Source: Flagellimonas allohymeniacidonis
GTDB taxonomy: Bacteria; Bacteroidota; Bacteroidia; Flavobacteriales; Flavobacteriaceae
Length of the DNA stretch: 64,000 nt
Direction of reading: 5' to 3'
Assembly: GCF_004296335.1 (NCBI RefSeq)
Contig: NZ_SGIU01000002.1
Span: forward strand, 1,129,882 to 1,193,881
A model generated the notes under the pieces. The model was not told where the DNA came from. It searched no databases and worked only from the letters and a program-made list of their open reading frames with translations. Both the position numbers and the translations under genes were made by a program. Of the stretch, positions 62,443 to 64,000 are shown one piece after another. Within the stretch, counting starts at the first letter, position 1. The number at the start of each line of letters is the position of its first letter.

Positions 62443-63341
62443 CACCAATCTTTCTCGTTTTTTATTTTTTTGCCTCTCACCTTGCGGGCTTCCATCTTTT
62501 CTTGGACCTTTTTCTCTTCGTTTTGCATTGCCTCTAGCAAATTCTGAATTTGCTGTTTGGACAGTTGATTGGGTCTTGGTTGCTGCTTTTGTTCCTCAGG
62601 CTGGTCTCCTTCATTGGGCTTCTTCTCTTGCTCTTTTTTCTCATCCCCGTCCCCTTTTTGATTCTCTTCGGGCTTATTTTCTCCATTATCTCCCTCATCG
62701 CCCTCATCTTTGTTTTCGTCTTGATCTTGTTCCCCTTCGTTGTCCTTATTATTATCCCCCTCGTTATTCTGGTCTTGGTTTTTATCTTTTTGGTCCTGCT
62801 GGTCTTGTTGGTCCTTGTTATCCTCGTTTTGATCGTTTTTCTGCTCTTCTTGCTCCTTTTCCAACATCTTTTTGGCCAAAGCTAAGTTGTATCTGGTCTC
62901 ATCATCATCCGGATTGTTTCTTAAGGCTTCCTTGTAAGCCTCTACAGCCTTTTGGTATTCTTTGTTTTTCATGAAGACATTGCCCATGTTATGAAACGAC
63001 TTGTGCTTGCCCCCTTTTGTTGAAGCCACTTCCCCCGCTTGTTTATAGCGTCCGAACGCCTCCCCATAGCTTTCCCTGTTATAATAGGCATTCCCTAGGT
63101 TAAATGGAGCAGCAGCATTTTTTTTGCTTTTCGAAATGGCCCGGCGATAATCGGTTTCTGCCGAAGTGAAATCATTCGCGGTCAATTCTTCATTGGCCTC
63201 ATGGGTAAGGTTGGTGGAAGCCCTTAGGGCTTTTTGTGCCTTCTTGTTGAATTCCTCGGTGTCTTGAGCAGCACCGGGGATGGCGATCAGGAATATTAAA
63301 ACAAATACTAATCTCATCGTCTTATGCATCATCATGTTCAT
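62442..63341 (-). CDS. batC: BatC: TPR protein with acidic low-complexity tract
   Basis: A 299-residue exported TPR protein. A signal peptide (MRLVFVLIFLIAIPGAAQ) is followed by three or four TPR units (about 45-160, including NAAAPFNLGNAYYNRESYGEAF and YKEALRNNPDDDETRYNLALA). An extreme D/E/Q/N/K-rich stretch follows (about 165-265) and a short C-terminal helix. The start may be the MRLV at residue 9, which would avoid overlap with batB. This is the BatC position in the operon. Confidence 0.85.
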   Translation of the reverse strand: MNMMMHKTMRLVFVLIFLIAIPGAAQDTEEFNKKAQKALRASTNLTHEANEELTANDFTSAETDYRRAISKSKKNAAAPFNLGNAYYNRESYGEAFGRYKQAGEVASTKGGKHKSFHNMGNVFMKNKEYQKAVEAYKEALRNNPDDDETRYNLALAKKMLEKEQEEQKNDQNEDNKDQQDQQDQKDKNQDQNNEGDNNKDNEGEQDQDENKDEGDEGDNGENKPEENQKGDGDEKKEQEKKPNEGDQPEEQKQQPRPNQLSKQQIQNLLEAMQNEEKKVQEKMEARKVRGKKIKNEKDW

Positions 63342-64000
63342 TGAAAAGATTTAGTTTCTTCAGCCAACTTGTTTTTCTATCCAGAAGGAAAATGTCCAAA
63401 AATAAAAATAATAAGCCTATGCCCAAGAACCACTGAAACTGGTCCTTGTATTCAGCAAATTGCTTGGCTTCGAACTCCTTTTTGTCCATCTGGTCAAGTT
63501 GCTCTTTTATGTATTCAACCGCTTTTTCGGTATTGGAACCATCAATGTAGGCACCATTGCCTTCTTCCGCAATTTCTAATAAGATGGCCTCGTTCAATTT
63601 TGTGATGACCACTTCTCCTTGATTGTCTTTCTTCAGGCTTTCCACTACGCCATTCCGTTTTAGTGGAATGGGAGCACCTTTTGATTTTCCCACCCCAACC
63701 GTAAAAACACGTATTCCATTTTGAATGGCATTGTCTACAGCTCCAATGGTATTTCGTTCAGAGTGATCTTCCCCATCAGAAACAATAAACAACACCCGGT
63801 TGGTTTGCTCCTCATCATCGTAGTAGGTGCTTGCCAGATTTATTGCGGCGTCGATGGCCGTACCTTGGGAAGACAGCATGTTGGTATTCATACTCTGCAA
63901 GAACATTTTGGCCGCCCCATAATCTGTTGTGATCGGCAGTTGGGGGTAAGCCTGTCCTGCATAGGCAATAATGCCTATTCTATCACTTGCCAATTGATTG
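63322..64000 (-). CDS. batB: BatB-like VWA-domain protein (5' part outside the window)
   Basis: The C-terminal 225 or so residues of a von Willebrand factor A protein; the N-terminus is beyond the edge, and the reading frame stays open to it. DRIGIIAYAGQAYPQLPITTDY and the metal-ion site pattern (SSQGTAIDAAINLA with T-x-x-D) are visible, then FIVSDGEDH. A membrane helix near the end (FLGIGLLFLFLDIFLL) matches BatA/BatB. Its position before batC identifies it as BatB rather than BatA. Confidence 0.85.
   Translation of the reverse strand, partial: NQLASDRIGIIAYAGQAYPQLPITTDYGAAKMFLQSMNTNMLSSQGTAIDAAINLASTYYDDEEQTNRVLFIVSDGEDHSERNTIGAVDNAIQNGIRVFTVGVGKSKGAPIPLKRNGVVESLKKDNQGEVVITKLNEAILLEIAEEGNGAYIDGSNTEKAVEYIKEQLDQMDKKEFEAKQFAEYKDQFQWFLGIGLLFLFLDIFLLDRKTSWLKKLNLFNEHDDA

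Noticed and set aside
62528..62974. Long hydrophobic frames on the plus strand over batC
   Set aside because: They arise from the repetitive acidic codons of BatC read on the other strand.

Overview
This window looks like a chromosomal segment of a marine Flavobacteriaceae bacterium (Bacteroidota), perhaps Muricauda/Allomuricauda-like. That placement is inferred from gene content and signals; no database was searched. The pointers are several promoters of the Bacteroidota type (TTTG, 19-bp spacer, TAnnTTTG-like box), an OmpA protein with calcium-binding TSP3 repeats, a BatB-BatE aerotolerance operon, an IPExxxVDY-type protein between rnc and pyk, and a 632-residue PurF-like amidotransferase. 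Almost all of it is core metabolism and housekeeping on both strands. There is no insertion sequence, prophage, CRISPR array or rRNA operon. One tRNA (Ala, GGC) lies at 24827-24900.

Layout. 1-6.1 kb (minus): end of an ABC ATPase, a prolyl oligopeptidase lipoprotein, asd, mscL, and alr overlapping tdk. 6.2-13.3 kb (plus): an unknown conserved-looking protein, a DoxX-like protein, rsmI, a secreted zinc carboxypeptidase-like enzyme coupled to a DUF819 membrane protein, an AraC regulator with two DNA-binding domains, then SnoaL-like, SPW-like and YHS proteins and a uracil-DNA-glycosylase-like protein. 13.3-16.3 kb is the most accessory-looking stretch: a Crp-like regulator, two copies of a hairpin-rich 115-bp repeat, an 83-residue CxxC protein behind a complex structured leader, two orphan small membrane proteins, a DinB-like protein and a heptamer repeat. 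16.3-25.7 kb: AhpD-like and OsmC redox proteins, recJ, an MFS exporter, an LpxH-like enzyme, a 37-residue membrane protein next to an enoyl-CoA hydratase, MATE, GNAT, USP, the tRNA and an SDR. 25.7-34.3 kb (minus): an AddA/AddB-like helicase-nuclease pair split by ompA and kbl.

34.4-44.3 kb: sodA, then three tandem copies of what look like sibling small RNAs, a PurF-like enzyme, a PfkB kinase, RNase H and purN (minus), followed by acpP, fabF, rnc, an IPExxxVDY-type protein and pyk (plus). 44.3-55.3 kb: a LOV-like PAS protein, an AraC/AhpD/cupredoxin-like/TetR neighbourhood, dinB, a CYTH protein, an AEC transporter, a Tat-exported PLP aminotransferase, pheS and a ceramidase-like membrane protein. 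55.3-59.5 kb: two SulP anion transporters flanking a beta-carbonic anhydrase, probably for bicarbonate handling. 59.5-64 kb: an unknown small membrane protein and the batB-C-D-E genes, batB being cut by the window edge.

The two observations I consider most novel are the three tandem small RNAs at 35.07-35.57 kb and the set of competing helices at 14.51-14.68 kb, one of which would pair with the start codon of the 83-residue protein gene. A terminator-like hairpin inside the beginning of rnc, together with another between acpP and fabF, is also worth testing.
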